A stretch of 64,000 nucleotides of DNA from Streptomyces cynarae. GTDB lineage: Bacteria; Actinomycetota; Actinomycetes; Streptomycetales; Streptomycetaceae. Made by a program: the position numbers and the translations under genes. The stretch is taken from assembly GCF_025642135.1 (NCBI RefSeq), contig NZ_CP106793.1, positions 3,910,001-3,974,000 of the forward strand, given 5' to 3'. Each line of letters begins with the position of its first letter. Position 1 is the first letter of the stretch. Below, piece after piece: positions 1-7,677 of this stretch. The notes beneath the pieces are model-generated. The model was not told the origin of the DNA. It worked only from the letters and a program-made list of their open reading frames with translations, and made no database searches.

Positions 1-807
1 ATCTGTTGTGAGTCGCTTGAGCGCGGCGTGGGCCTGGGGGGCCGGCCTTCTGGCCAGTGACCAGGCGGCCCAGTACCGGACCCAGCGATCAGCGTCGCTG
101 GCACGGGCCACCAGGATGTCGGTGATCTTCTCGTCACGTGACGAGTAGAGGGCTGCCACGGCTGCGCAGCGGACCTCGGGCGCAGCATCGCATGTGCCGG
201 CGATCAGGATGGCCCGGGCCCGTGGGGGATCCCCCGTGCCGAAGATGGTGCCGAGGGTGCACATCACGTCAGCGCGTACCTTCGGGTCCGGGTCGGAGGC
301 CGCATCAGCGACTAGCCCGAAGTACTTGGTCCCGCCGAAGTCAATGATGCTCAGGCCCCACAGGCCGACTCTCCGTGTCCCGGGGTCGTCGGAAGCGGCG
401 CAGTCCAAAGACAGCGAGAGCGCGGTCTCGGGCCACTCCTCGAAGAGTTCGAGGACGTCGAGTTGCAGTCTGTCCCCGTCGTCGTTGCGATCAGTCACCA
501 TCGCGCGTAGCAGGGCGGGCAGCGCCCCTCGGCCACAGGTTCCCGCCAGAGCGTGGGCTATTTGGTCCCGCGCGAAGGAGTCGTCGGCGGCGACGTGACG
601 GGCGAGTCGTTGCTCCAGCTCCGGTCGCAGGAACGCGGCTGCCGGTGTTCGCAGTTGCTCCACGAGAGGCTTGAACAGAAGGTGAGCTCCAGGCACACGT
701 TCGGCACCCGTGGCGAGCCGCTCGTCCAATTCGTTCAACGCACAGCGCAGCGCCGCGCGCTCGGCCTCGTCCTCTTCTCCACCAGTAGTCCCTGTCACGC
801 CGGTCAC
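1..807 (-). CDS. HEAT-repeat protein, C-terminus beyond window
   Basis: Reading the minus strand from a GTG at 807 gives 269 uninterrupted codons to the window edge, so the gene is incomplete at its 3' end. The protein is a run of helical repeats with conserved patterns such as DPDPKVRADVMCTLG, APEVRCAAVAALYSS and DADRWVRVLGRL, each with the alternating hydrophobic and D/R spacing of HEAT/PBS-lyase-like repeats. An acidic start (GGEEDEAERAAL) precedes them. No enzymatic motif is visible, so a protein-interaction scaffold role is inferred from the fold only. No clear ribosome-binding site precedes the GTG and the frame stays open further upstream, so the start is approximate. Confidence 0.75.
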   Translation of the reverse strand, partial: MTGVTGTTGGEEDEAERAALRCALNELDERLATGAERVPGAHLLFKPLVEQLRTPAAAFLRPELEQRLARHVAADDSFARDQIAHALAGTCGRGALPALLRAMVTDRNDDGDRLQLDVLELFEEWPETALSLSLDCAASDDPGTRRVGLWGLSIIDFGGTKYFGLVADAASDPDPKVRADVMCTLGTIFGTGDPPRARAILIAGTCDAAPEVRCAAVAALYSSRDEKITDILVARASDADRWVRYWAAWSLARRPAPQAHAALKRLTTD

Positions 808-964
808 CCTATGGGGGATGGTGTCGCCGTCGGCAGCCCAACTACGGTCCGTGGAGTCCGTATTCGGCGAGCCGGTCCAGCTGCTCCCTGCCTGCGTTTG
901 GAGGAGAACGCGGTTCCGGGATGATCAAGATGCTGAAGCCCGATCGAACCGCAACCGCGTCCGT

Positions 965-1149
965 ATGCCGTCATCGCTGATCTCCACGCTCGCCCGCCAA
1001 CGCGCCCGCATGCGGGCGGTCTGCTGGATGACACCGCCGCGCTGGTCTCCTTGGCCGAGGTCCTCGACGCGATCCCGGACCCGCGTCGGCGCCGGGGCTG
1101 CCTCCCGCTCCTGCTGGCGGGCCACGTGCGTACCGGCAGACGGTGGTGA
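965..1149 (+). pseudogene. ISAs1-family transposase remnant (N-terminus)
   Basis: The first frame starts MPSSLISTLARQ and the next frame continues LAEVLDAIPDPRRRRG. Both are typical of the N-terminal (H-repeat-associated) part of ISAs1-family transposases. The two pieces lie in different frames with the switch near 1015-1021, and the second ends at a stop at 1147-1149. Nothing of the DDE catalytic domain follows, so this is a frameshifted, truncated relic with no function. Confidence 0.6.
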
Positions 1150-1452
1150 GCCGACGCCGAAAGCGGCCGCCAGGTGTATAGGTGCGACCGCATCGCAATT
1201 AGGCAGGCACCAGCCGGCCTGCCGGCCGGCAGAGAGTCGATGTCACCGGGTGCCGCCCTGCATGTCTCAGGCTCGTAGCGGGACCGACAGGAAGCGAGGC
1301 GTCGAGCTGGGTGAATCGGTCCCCGATAAACGAAAAGGCACGTGAAGCTCCGGGCGGACAGGCTGCCTCTTGAGAGAACAACCTGTCCACCAGGGAGCTT
1401 CACGGCTCACTGACGCCTGAGACAGTGGGCCTGTCCCTGTCGGCGGCGGGTT
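1150..1452. other. Gene-free spacer with a stem-loop
   Basis: No convincing coding region lies between the transposase relic and the ABC permease stop. The only clear structure is the inverted repeat listed at 1342-1403. Confidence 0.5.
1342..1403. repeat. Imperfect inverted repeat, terminator or IS-end candidate
   Basis: GTGAAGCTCC (1342-1351) followed by a GGACAGG block is mirrored by CCTGTCC (1383-1389) and GGAGCTTCAC (1394-1403). The arms total about 20 bp and are separated by about 20 nt. It lies just past the 3' end of the permease gene, so it may terminate that operon. The outer 10-bp perfect arms next to an IS relic also fit insertion-sequence ends. Confidence 0.5.
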
Positions 1453-2469
1453 TCAGACCAGGCGGCGACGACCTCGGATGAAGACGAACGCGACGAGCGC
1501 AGCAGTAAGGGTGAGCAGGATGCCCGTGCCGAGCCACTGCATCGACGACATCTGCGAGATGGGCAGGTAGTCGACAGACCAGCCGACCACATCCGCCTTG
1601 CGCAGGCAGGCATCAGCCGCCTTCTGGCTCGGCTCGTGGACGCACGTGCTCCAGCCGAGGAGTCGGCCGGAGCCGGTGACGTAGGAACTGTCGAGCTGGT
1701 ATGCGCCGCTCGGCAGCCTGGGAGGGGAACCCGGCTGGCCCGCGGCGTGATGAGTGGCGAGGGTGACCGTGGTGCCCAGGTGCAGTCGGGTCAGCCCCCA
1801 GACGATCTTCAAGGCGACCCCGAAGCCGAAGGCCACCACCATCGCCGTCAGCACACGCCGCAGCAGCATGCCGATGACCACGCCCGCGGCGGTGAGGAAG
1901 AGGGCGAGCGCCACGGGCACGGGACCGGTCGTGTCGAACACGGCGCCGTCGGTCCAGCTCGTCGCGTTGCCCTGAGTGCGGATCGGTGACCACCACCAGT
2001 TGTACGCCACCGAGAGCAGCGCCGTGCCGGCCGCCAGGACGAGCCCGGTGATCACCAGCTTCGTGGCGATCCACCGCCCCCGGCTTGCGGACTGCGCGGC
2101 GACCAGCTTCACGGTGCCGTTCTCCAGGTCGGGGGCGAGCAACGTAGCGCCGACGAAGACGCCGAGCAGGACCGGGACGAAGCTGAGCGCCAGACCGACC
2201 TGGGACAGGCGCTGGGAGTAGCCGGTGAAGCCCTGGACCCAGTCGTCGGACTTCAGGTGGGGCCAGCCGTACCCGGCGAGGTAGTCCACCATGACGGACC
2301 GCTGCCAGGCGATCCCGGCCACGCCCACGGCGGTGAGGGCGATCAGCGTCCAGTACGAGGCCCGGTGCTGCCGCCAGACCAGCCAGGTCATGCCGCTCAG
2401 ATGCGGACGGCGGCGAGCCGTAGAAGTAGGGGCCGGCAGGGGGGCCATGGGATCCGTCAGGGTGCTCAT
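1453..2469 (-). CDS. ABC transporter permease (YtrC/D-like)
   Basis: A 338-residue integral membrane protein and the last gene of a three-gene operon. Its ATG (2467-2469) overlaps the stop of the ATPase gene as ATGA, which indicates translational coupling. After a short proline-rich N-terminus there are about six hydrophobic segments, including SYWTLIALTAVGVAGIAW near residue 35, a pair around LAGTALLSVAYNW and a final one near the C-terminus that ends in RGRRRLV. A large extracytoplasmic loop containing a conserved Cys pair (TCVHEP...ADACLRK) precedes the last segment. This layout matches ABC-2-type permeases paired with GntR-YtrA regulators, whose substrates are often peptide antibiotics or unknown. 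The substrate cannot be read from the sequence. Confidence 0.85.
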   Translation of the reverse strand: MSTLTDPMAPLPAPTSTARRRPHLSGMTWLVWRQHRASYWTLIALTAVGVAGIAWQRSVMVDYLAGYGWPHLKSDDWVQGFTGYSQRLSQVGLALSFVPVLLGVFVGATLLAPDLENGTVKLVAAQSASRGRWIATKLVITGLVLAAGTALLSVAYNWWWSPIRTQGNATSWTDGAVFDTTGPVPVALALFLTAAGVVIGMLLRRVLTAMVVAFGFGVALKIVWGLTRLHLGTTVTLATHHAAGQPGSPPRLPSGAYQLDSSYVTGSGRLLGWSTCVHEPSQKAADACLRKADVVGWSVDYLPISQMSSMQWLGTGILLTLTAALVAFVFIRGRRRLV

Positions 2470-3401
2470 GCCGTCACCGCCACCCGGGCCGTGGGGCTGA
2501 TCAGCGCGGGCGCGTCGGGGTTGCGCAGGTAGGCGAGCAGGAGTTCCTCCAGGTTGGGGGTGTCGGCCTGCCATGGGTAGCCGATCGGCCCATCAGGGCG
2601 TATCAGAGCCGTGAACTGCCGCCCGCTGACCCGGGTTTCCACGAAGGTGTGGTGCGCGAGGGCCGCGGGCGGGTGAAGGCGGCCATCGGCGACGCCAGTC
2701 AGCAGGACGTGGGTGGACAGCAGCTCGTCCACGTCTCCGGCAAGGCGCAGCCCGCCGCCCGCGATGACCATGAGGTAGTCGCAGACAGTCTCCAGCTCGG
2801 CCAGCATGTGGGAGGACAGCAGGACGGTGGTGCCGTGCTCGGCGGCCTCGGCCATCAGCATGGTCATCAACTCGTGGCGCACCAGCGGGTCGAGGTCGGC
2901 CAGCGGCTCGTCCAGCAGGAGCAGGTCGGGGCGCTTGCCGAAGGCGACGGCGAACGCCACTCGGGTGCGCTGCCCACCCGACAGGGTGCCGATCCGAGCG
3001 TTCATCGGCACATTGCCGGAGCGCACGATGTGCTCGGCCGCCTGCTGGTCCCAGCCAGGGTTGAGCTCGCGGCCCAGGCGCAGCGTCTCGGCCACGGTGA
3101 AGCGGCGGTACAGCGGCTTCTCCTGCGCGAGGAAGGCGACCCGCCGTCCCGCCTCCGCGGAATCCGGCCTCGCGCCGAACACCCGGAGCGTGCCGGTCGT
3201 GGGTGCCAGCAGATTGGCGGCGATGCTCATCAGCGTCGTCTTGCCCGCGCCGTTCGGCCCCACGAGACCACAGATCCGGCCGGCCGGCAGCCGGAAGGAG
3301 CAGTCGCGCAGCGCCCAGCCGCGCCGGTACTTCCTGCCGATGCCGTAGGCCTCGACGGCGGACTCCTCAGGCGGCCCCGGAAGATCCATGCCCTCACTCA
3401 T
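2466..3401 (-). CDS. ABC transporter ATP-binding protein
   Basis: A 311-residue cytoplasmic ATPase that would energise the adjacent permease. Visible motifs are Walker A GPNGAGKTT (residues 49-57), signature LSGGQRTRVAFA and Walker B LLLLDEPLADLDP, followed by the D-loop and switch His (SSHMLAELE). The C-terminal about 90 residues form an extra domain after the ATPase core, as in drug-export type ATPases. It overlaps both neighbours by ATGA junctions, so the three genes are one transcription unit under the GntR regulator. Confidence 0.92.
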   Translation of the reverse strand: MSEGMDLPGPPEESAVEAYGIGRKYRRGWALRDCSFRLPAGRICGLVGPNGAGKTTLMSIAANLLAPTTGTLRVFGARPDSAEAGRRVAFLAQEKPLYRRFTVAETLRLGRELNPGWDQQAAEHIVRSGNVPMNARIGTLSGGQRTRVAFAVAFGKRPDLLLLDEPLADLDPLVRHELMTMLMAEAAEHGTTVLLSSHMLAELETVCDYLMVIAGGGLRLAGDVDELLSTHVLLTGVADGRLHPPAALAHHTFVETRVSGRQFTALIRPDGPIGYPWQADTPNLEELLLAYLRNPDAPALISPTARVAVTA

Positions 3402-3828
3402 GCGTGCTTCCCGTTTCCCACGTTCCCGTGCCTTCCGCGGACGCCAGGGGATCGGCGTACCGCTCTTCCAGTACCGACGTGACCAGGGCGATCACGTCGT
3501 CCCGCTCCAGGCCCGCCGCGCGGGCCTGAAGCATCCACGCGTCCAGTTCGCCGCGCAGCGGGGAGTCGGGCCCGGCCTGAGGGCGGGCCAGCGACCTGCG
3601 CACGAAGGTCCCCAGTCCGGGCCGCGGCTCGACCAGCCCCTCCCGCTCCAGCTCGCGATAGGCCTTCAGCGTCGTGTTGGGATTGACCGCGCTACTTTCC
3701 GCGACCTCCTTGGCCGTCGGCAGCCGGTCCCCCGGTAGCAGCACACCCAGCCGCAGTGCCTGCTTGGTCTGCTGGACGATCTGCTGGTAGGCGGCCACCC
3801 CACTCCGCCGGTCGATGCGGAACTGCAT
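3394..3828 (-). CDS. GntR-family regulator, YtrA subfamily
   Basis: A 144-residue one-domain regulator, first gene of the ABC operon. The winged helix covers residues 1-80 (YQQIVQQTKQALRLGVLLPGDRLPTAKEVAE is its first half, and NPNTTLKAYRELEREG is the recognition region). Only a short helical tail follows, as expected of the YtrA subgroup, which lacks a large effector domain. YtrA-type proteins repress their own ABC transporter operon, and a palindrome right at the promoter (3848-3863) supports autoregulation here. Its 3' end overlaps the ATPase start. Confidence 0.9.
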   Translation of the reverse strand: MQFRIDRRSGVAAYQQIVQQTKQALRLGVLLPGDRLPTAKEVAESSAVNPNTTLKAYRELEREGLVEPRPGLGTFVRRSLARPQAGPDSPLRGELDAWMLQARAAGLERDDVIALVTSVLEERYADPLASAEGTGTWETGSTHE

Positions 3829-3847
3829 GTCCCCGCCACCACCATTC

Positions 3848-3863
3848 CACTACCTAATTAGTG
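3848..3863. promoter_or_regulatory. Probable YtrA operator
   Basis: CACTA-CCTAAT-TAGTG is an inverted repeat with 5-bp perfect arms, 20 bp upstream of the GntR ATG (3828). Its position between promoter and start, and the TAGTG/CACTA half-sites, fit an autorepressor site for the YtrA-type protein. No other palindrome occurs in this leader. Confidence 0.6.
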
Positions 3864-3879
3864 AAAGCATGATGCGGAG

Positions 3880-4208
3880 GCGGGAGTGCGGATGTCAAAT
3901 GGGGTAACTCCCTGTCTCACAAGGGGCTTCAGCGTCTACCGCAACGCTTGGCCACCAAGGGCACCCATGCTCAGGGCGTCCCTGTCCACAGCCGCCAAGC
4001 ACCTATGTGGGCTGCAGGGCTCGGACCGCGCTCGGCGCGGCCAAGTGCGGCGGCATCCGGCTGCGCGTCGCCCGCTGCGGACCGGGCACGGCTGCGTGAG
4101 CCTGGCGCAGGAACACATTAAGGAGCTGCCGCGCATGCTCGATCCCGACCAGCATCCGGTGATCCCGGGAGTGCTCACCCGACAGGCCGCGGGTCATCCA
4201 CGCCGCGC
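3880..4208. other. Spacer without recognisable gene
   Basis: About 330 bp between the GntR promoter and the 3' end of the XRE gene. Both strands have open frames, but their composition shows no family resemblance and no ribosome-binding site. I see no gene. Confidence 0.5.
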
Positions 4209-5126
4209 TTACTTGTCCTTGGATTCTCCCGAGGGAGGTACTGCTCCAGGTCGCCGGAAGGATCCTGCCGTCTCCGCCGGCCTTCCGGGGACCTCGTTGG
4301 CGGCCCATCCAGCCAGGAAGGTCAGAGCCTGCTCGCTCGGCGAGTGTGGCTCCGCCGTGTAAACAAGCAGACTCTGGTCCGTGGAGCCCCGCACATCAAG
4401 CACCTGGAAGTCCAGGCTCAGCTCTCCGGCGATCGCGTGGACGAACTTCTTTCGGCCATGTCGTTGGGACCGCACCCTGTGGTCGGACCACCATCGGCGG
4501 AAGTCGAGGTCCTTCAAGGAGAGTTCCCCGACGAGCCGAGCAAGTTCGGGATCGTCCGGGTAGCGGCCGGCATCCATGCGGAGATAGGCCACGCACTCTT
4601 GGGCGACTCTCTCCCAGTCCGCATACAGCCCGCGGACCTCGGGGTCGAGGAAGGTGAGCCATATGTGGTTGCGGCGCTTGGCCGGCAGCCTGGAGTAGTC
4701 GGTGAACAGCGCGGCACTCAAGCTGTTCCACGCCAGGATGTCCATGCGACGGCCGAGCACGATCGCCGGAACGTTGACCATGCTGTCGAGAAGAACCTGT
4801 GTTGCCTGCGAGACCTGCTGGTTCCTCGGAGCGGCCAACCTCGCTTCGCCGGAGATGCCGGCTTCCGCCGCACACCGCAGCAGGTACTCCTCTTCGTCGG
4901 GGCGGAGCTCGAGCGCCCTGGCGAGGGCCGTGAGGATGGCGGGCGAGGCCGACTTCACACGGCCTTGTTCGAGCCGCACGATGTAGTCCACGCTGACGCC
5001 CGCCAGTGACGCGAGTTCCTCACGCCGCAGCCCCGGCACTCGGCGGTGCCCAGTCGTGGGCAACCCCACCTGCTCCGCACTGACCCGGGCGCGGCATGCG
5101 CGCAGGTATTCACCGAGTTCCGTCAC
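4209..5126 (-). CDS. XRE regulator with MmyB-like ligand-binding domain
   Basis: A 305-residue DNA-binding protein. The GTG at 5126 is preceded by GAAGGAGG at proper spacing, so the long upstream extension of the frame is not used. Residues 1-80 form the Cro/C1 HTH (GLRREELASLAGVSVDYIVRLEQG). The rest is the MmyB ligand-binding (PAS-like) domain, marked by WNSLSAALFTDYS, RNHIWLTFLDPEVR, DPELARLVGELSLKDLDFRRWW and LVYTAEPHSPSEQAL. This family is widespread in actinomycetes and often sits beside a short-chain dehydrogenase it is thought to control. Here the SDR gene is immediately upstream on the same strand (43 bp away) with an inverted repeat between them. Confidence 0.92.
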   Translation of the reverse strand: MTELGEYLRACRARVSAEQVGLPTTGHRRVPGLRREELASLAGVSVDYIVRLEQGRVKSASPAILTALARALELRPDEEEYLLRCAAEAGISGEARLAAPRNQQVSQATQVLLDSMVNVPAIVLGRRMDILAWNSLSAALFTDYSRLPAKRRNHIWLTFLDPEVRGLYADWERVAQECVAYLRMDAGRYPDDPELARLVGELSLKDLDFRRWWSDHRVRSQRHGRKKFVHAIAGELSLDFQVLDVRGSTDQSLLVYTAEPHSPSEQALTFLAGWAANEVPGRPAETAGSFRRPGAVPPSGESKDK

Positions 5127-5142
5127 GGCAGCCTCCTTCTCA

Positions 5143-5162
5143 TATGACCCGGACGAGTCATA
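5143..5162. promoter_or_regulatory. Inverted repeat upstream of XRE gene
   Basis: TATGACCCGGACGAGTCATA has perfect 6-bp arms (TATGAC/GTCATA) and an 8-bp spacer. It lies in the 43-bp gap between the SDR stop and the XRE start and is a candidate autoregulatory operator for the XRE-MmyB protein. Confidence 0.45.
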
Positions 5163-5169
5163 CGGCGGG

Positions 5170-6018
5170 TCAGATGGTGACCTTCGCGTCGTCATGATCT
5201 GTAGACAAGGCCAGCTCACGCCAGGTGTCGGTCTCCTCGCGAAGCTGAGCGATCTTATGGTCCATGGCGGCCACGCAGTCGCTGCCGAGCTGGGCCCGCA
5301 ACGGCGGGTTGGCGGCATCCGCTAGGGCGAGGATGGCCGTGGCTCCCTTGACGGGGTCGCCGGGCTGGGCGTGATTGAGTCCGGGAACGGCCTGCCGCAC
5401 GGCGCCGGCGGTCTCGGCGTAGTCGGAGATGACCTGGCCTTCCGTGTGCAGGCTGGTGGCGTCCAGGAAGTCGGTGCGGAAATATCCCGGCTCGACAATC
5501 GTGACCTGGATCCCCAGCGGTGCCAGTTCCGCGCGCAGCGCCTCGGACAGGCCCTCGACGGCGAACTTGGTGGAGCAGTAGACACCGAAGCCCGCCACGC
5601 TCTCGAAGCCCCCGATGGAACTCAGGTTGAGAATGCGGCCCGACCTCTGTCGGCGCATGACCGGCAGAACGGCGCGCGTGACGTTGGCCAGTCCGAAGAC
5701 ATTGATGTCGTAAACCGAGCGGATCGCGACGTCGGAGGTCTCCTCAACGGCGCCCAGCACCCCCCGTCCCGCGTTGTTGACCAGGATGTCGATCGTGCCG
5801 AACCTTTCGAGAGCTGCCTCGACAGCGTCGCGGGTCTGGGCCTCGTCGGTCACGTCCAGGGCGACAGGGAGCAGGCTGTCCCCGTACGGGGAGAGCGCGT
5901 CCCGTACCTGCTCAGGTTTGCGGGCCGTCGCCACGACCTTGTCGCCCCGCTCCAGAGCCTGGCGCGCGATCTCCAGGCCGAAGCCGCGGGACGCACCGGT
6001 GATGAACCAAGTGGTCAT
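5170..6018 (-). CDS. Short-chain dehydrogenase/reductase
   Basis: A 282-residue NAD(P)-dependent oxidoreductase of the classical SDR family. It has the Rossmann glycine motif TGASRGFG (about residues 7-14), NNAG (NAGRG), catalytic Ser in LNLSSIGG and the YCSTKFAVEGLSE motif with the catalytic Tyr and Lys. ATG 6018 is chosen because GAGGTAGTGGC precedes it; an in-frame ATG 15 bp upstream lacks this. Substrate cannot be deduced. It lies just upstream of, and co-directional with, the XRE-MmyB regulator gene. Confidence 0.92.
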   Translation of the reverse strand: MTTWFITGASRGFGLEIARQALERGDKVVATARKPEQVRDALSPYGDSLLPVALDVTDEAQTRDAVEAALERFGTIDILVNNAGRGVLGAVEETSDVAIRSVYDINVFGLANVTRAVLPVMRRQRSGRILNLSSIGGFESVAGFGVYCSTKFAVEGLSEALRAELAPLGIQVTIVEPGYFRTDFLDATSLHTEGQVISDYAETAGAVRQAVPGLNHAQPGDPVKGATAILALADAANPPLRAQLGSDCVAAMDHKIAQLREETDTWRELALSTDHDDAKVTI

Positions 6019-6059
6019 GCCACTACCTCTCATTTGTTTGATGTTAGGAAAACCAGGTC

Positions 6060-6740
6060 AGAAGCCGCGAATTTTCATGTCCGCGGCGGTGGAACAGCGC
6101 TCACTGCGCTCTGTGGCTGGCAGCGCCCCTCCCTGGCCGGGACTCGGGCCGTGCCCATGGGTCAGTGATGGCGCCCGCCAGCACGCCGAGCAGGGGCCAC
6201 CATCAGCCCGCACCACCAGAAGGCAGCGGCGACACCGAACACCGACTCCGACTACCAGCAGCGCGCACCCCGTCACTGACGCTGCCCGGTCGCCGAGCCT
6301 CCGCAGCAGCATCGGAGCGACGACGCCACAGCCCTGCACTACACGGATGACCAGCGAGGACAGCGCCCTGTCACCGGTGTGCAGTAGGTCGGTTACCAGG
6401 TCGACACCCAGTGCCAGATGCAGGCCGACGACCGCCCAGCTAGCCGTCACGGCGGGAGCCACCCGGAGGAGGGTGCTGAGTGGCTCCGTACCCAGCCGTA
6501 GCGTCCGGGGGCGCCAATGATCGTCCGTTGAGGGTCAGGATCGCCGAGGGCGTAGCAGGCGTAGATGACCGTAGACAGTGGTCGCTCCGAAGTGCCATTG
6601 CTGCTGGTAGAGACCGTACAGCCGAGACGGTGCGCTGCTGGCGGCCATGACCGCGAAGACGACGCCGACCACGGTTTTGAAGTGCCAGGCGCGGTGTGGG
6701 GCGCCGGTGCCCCCGCACCTCGGGGAGCAGCCGGCTTGCC
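6060..6740 (-). pseudogene. Decayed MFS transporter
   Basis: One minus-strand frame contains the start of an MFS drug exporter (VFAVMAASSAPSRLYGLYQQ followed by WHFGATT). About 100 bp on, another frame has a later internal segment (LGVDLVTDLLHTGDRALSSL, then MLLRRLGDRAASVTGCALLV). The transmembrane helices normally between them are missing and the frame is broken, so the gene is a deletion and frameshift relic. The 3' end dissolves into unrelated codons near 6165. Confidence 0.6.
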
Positions 6741-7312
6741 GACGATCAGCAGTCTTGCCAACTTTCGAAGGGAATCCGGCTTCGGTACCAGAGGCGGCTT
6801 TCATGTACGAAGGGGCCTTGCGGAATCCATCGTCGTGGCGCAGCGCCGGGGCAGACAGAGAGGGCTTTTCCTGGGCCGCCGTCCCTAGGAAAGCCAGTAC
6901 CAGGCACGCTGAACAGGCTGCCTCAGGGCTACCCGCCGCGCATCCCCCGTTTCCGCAACTCCTGGCGCAGCACCGGAGTCAGCGCCTCGGCGCAGGACTC
7001 TGCGATGTGGCTCTCGTCGCGGGGGACGAACGTGTCACCCACGACCAGGGGGCACCTGTCCGTCCTGGGGCACAGCGAAGGGCTTCGGGTCTGCTCACTC
7101 GAACGAGGCGGGCGCCCTGCCGGTTGGCTGGGATGTACCGCCGCGGCCGGAAGGCCACGGTGCACAGTCATGTGACCGCTGCGCCCCTGACCGCACCCGG
7201 GTTCCCCTGTTGCCCCTCGCTCGCGCCGGCGCCCGGCCGCGCCTCCACGGCTGCGCGGGGCAGGCCTACTTGGTGTTGGGCTGCCGTGCACGACGCCGCC
7301 AAGGAGTACGTG
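6740..7312. other. Non-coding stretch
   Basis: No gene could be supported on either strand between the MFS relic and the hydrolase fragment. Open frames here are compositional. Confidence 0.45.
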
Positions 7313-7438
7313 ATGTCCGGCCGCTCCCCCACCCGTGCGGAACCGGTGCTCGAACCGGCGGCCCACGCGTTCGCGGAGGCCACCGCAGAGCCGCCGTACC
7401 TCATGGACCTGGGATCGACGGAGGGCGCAAACGCCTGA
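7313..7438 (+). pseudogene. Alpha/beta-hydrolase N-terminal fragment
   Basis: Forty-one codons starting MSGRSPTRAEPVLEPAAHAF and continuing AEATAEPPYLMDLGSTEG resemble the first residues of actinobacterial acetyl-esterase-type alpha/beta hydrolases. A stop follows before any catalytic motif (no HGGG or GxSxG). It is a truncated relic. Confidence 0.5.
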
Positions 7439-7677
7439 ACGGCTGCGATCGTACGGGCGGTCCAGGGCCCATCTCGCGTGACGGTCGCGACCTCTCAGTG
7501 ACACCCGGCAGGGTCGTCACAACGCTGGGCCATGAGGGCCCCGTGGCATCCGACTGCTGCGGACGACAATCGCCGTATTCCTCAACTGTGTTTAGTTTTA
7601 CGCGTCATTATGGTGCCCGAAGTGACACCTAGCGGTGCGCGAGCCGCGTTACGGCTGGTGCCAGGTGAGGAAGGCCG

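Noticed and set aside
7588..7640. Clear Tn7-like left end
   Set aside because: The TGT start and AT richness are suggestive, but I found no matching inverted right end by eye, so it is reported only as a possibility and not as a feature.
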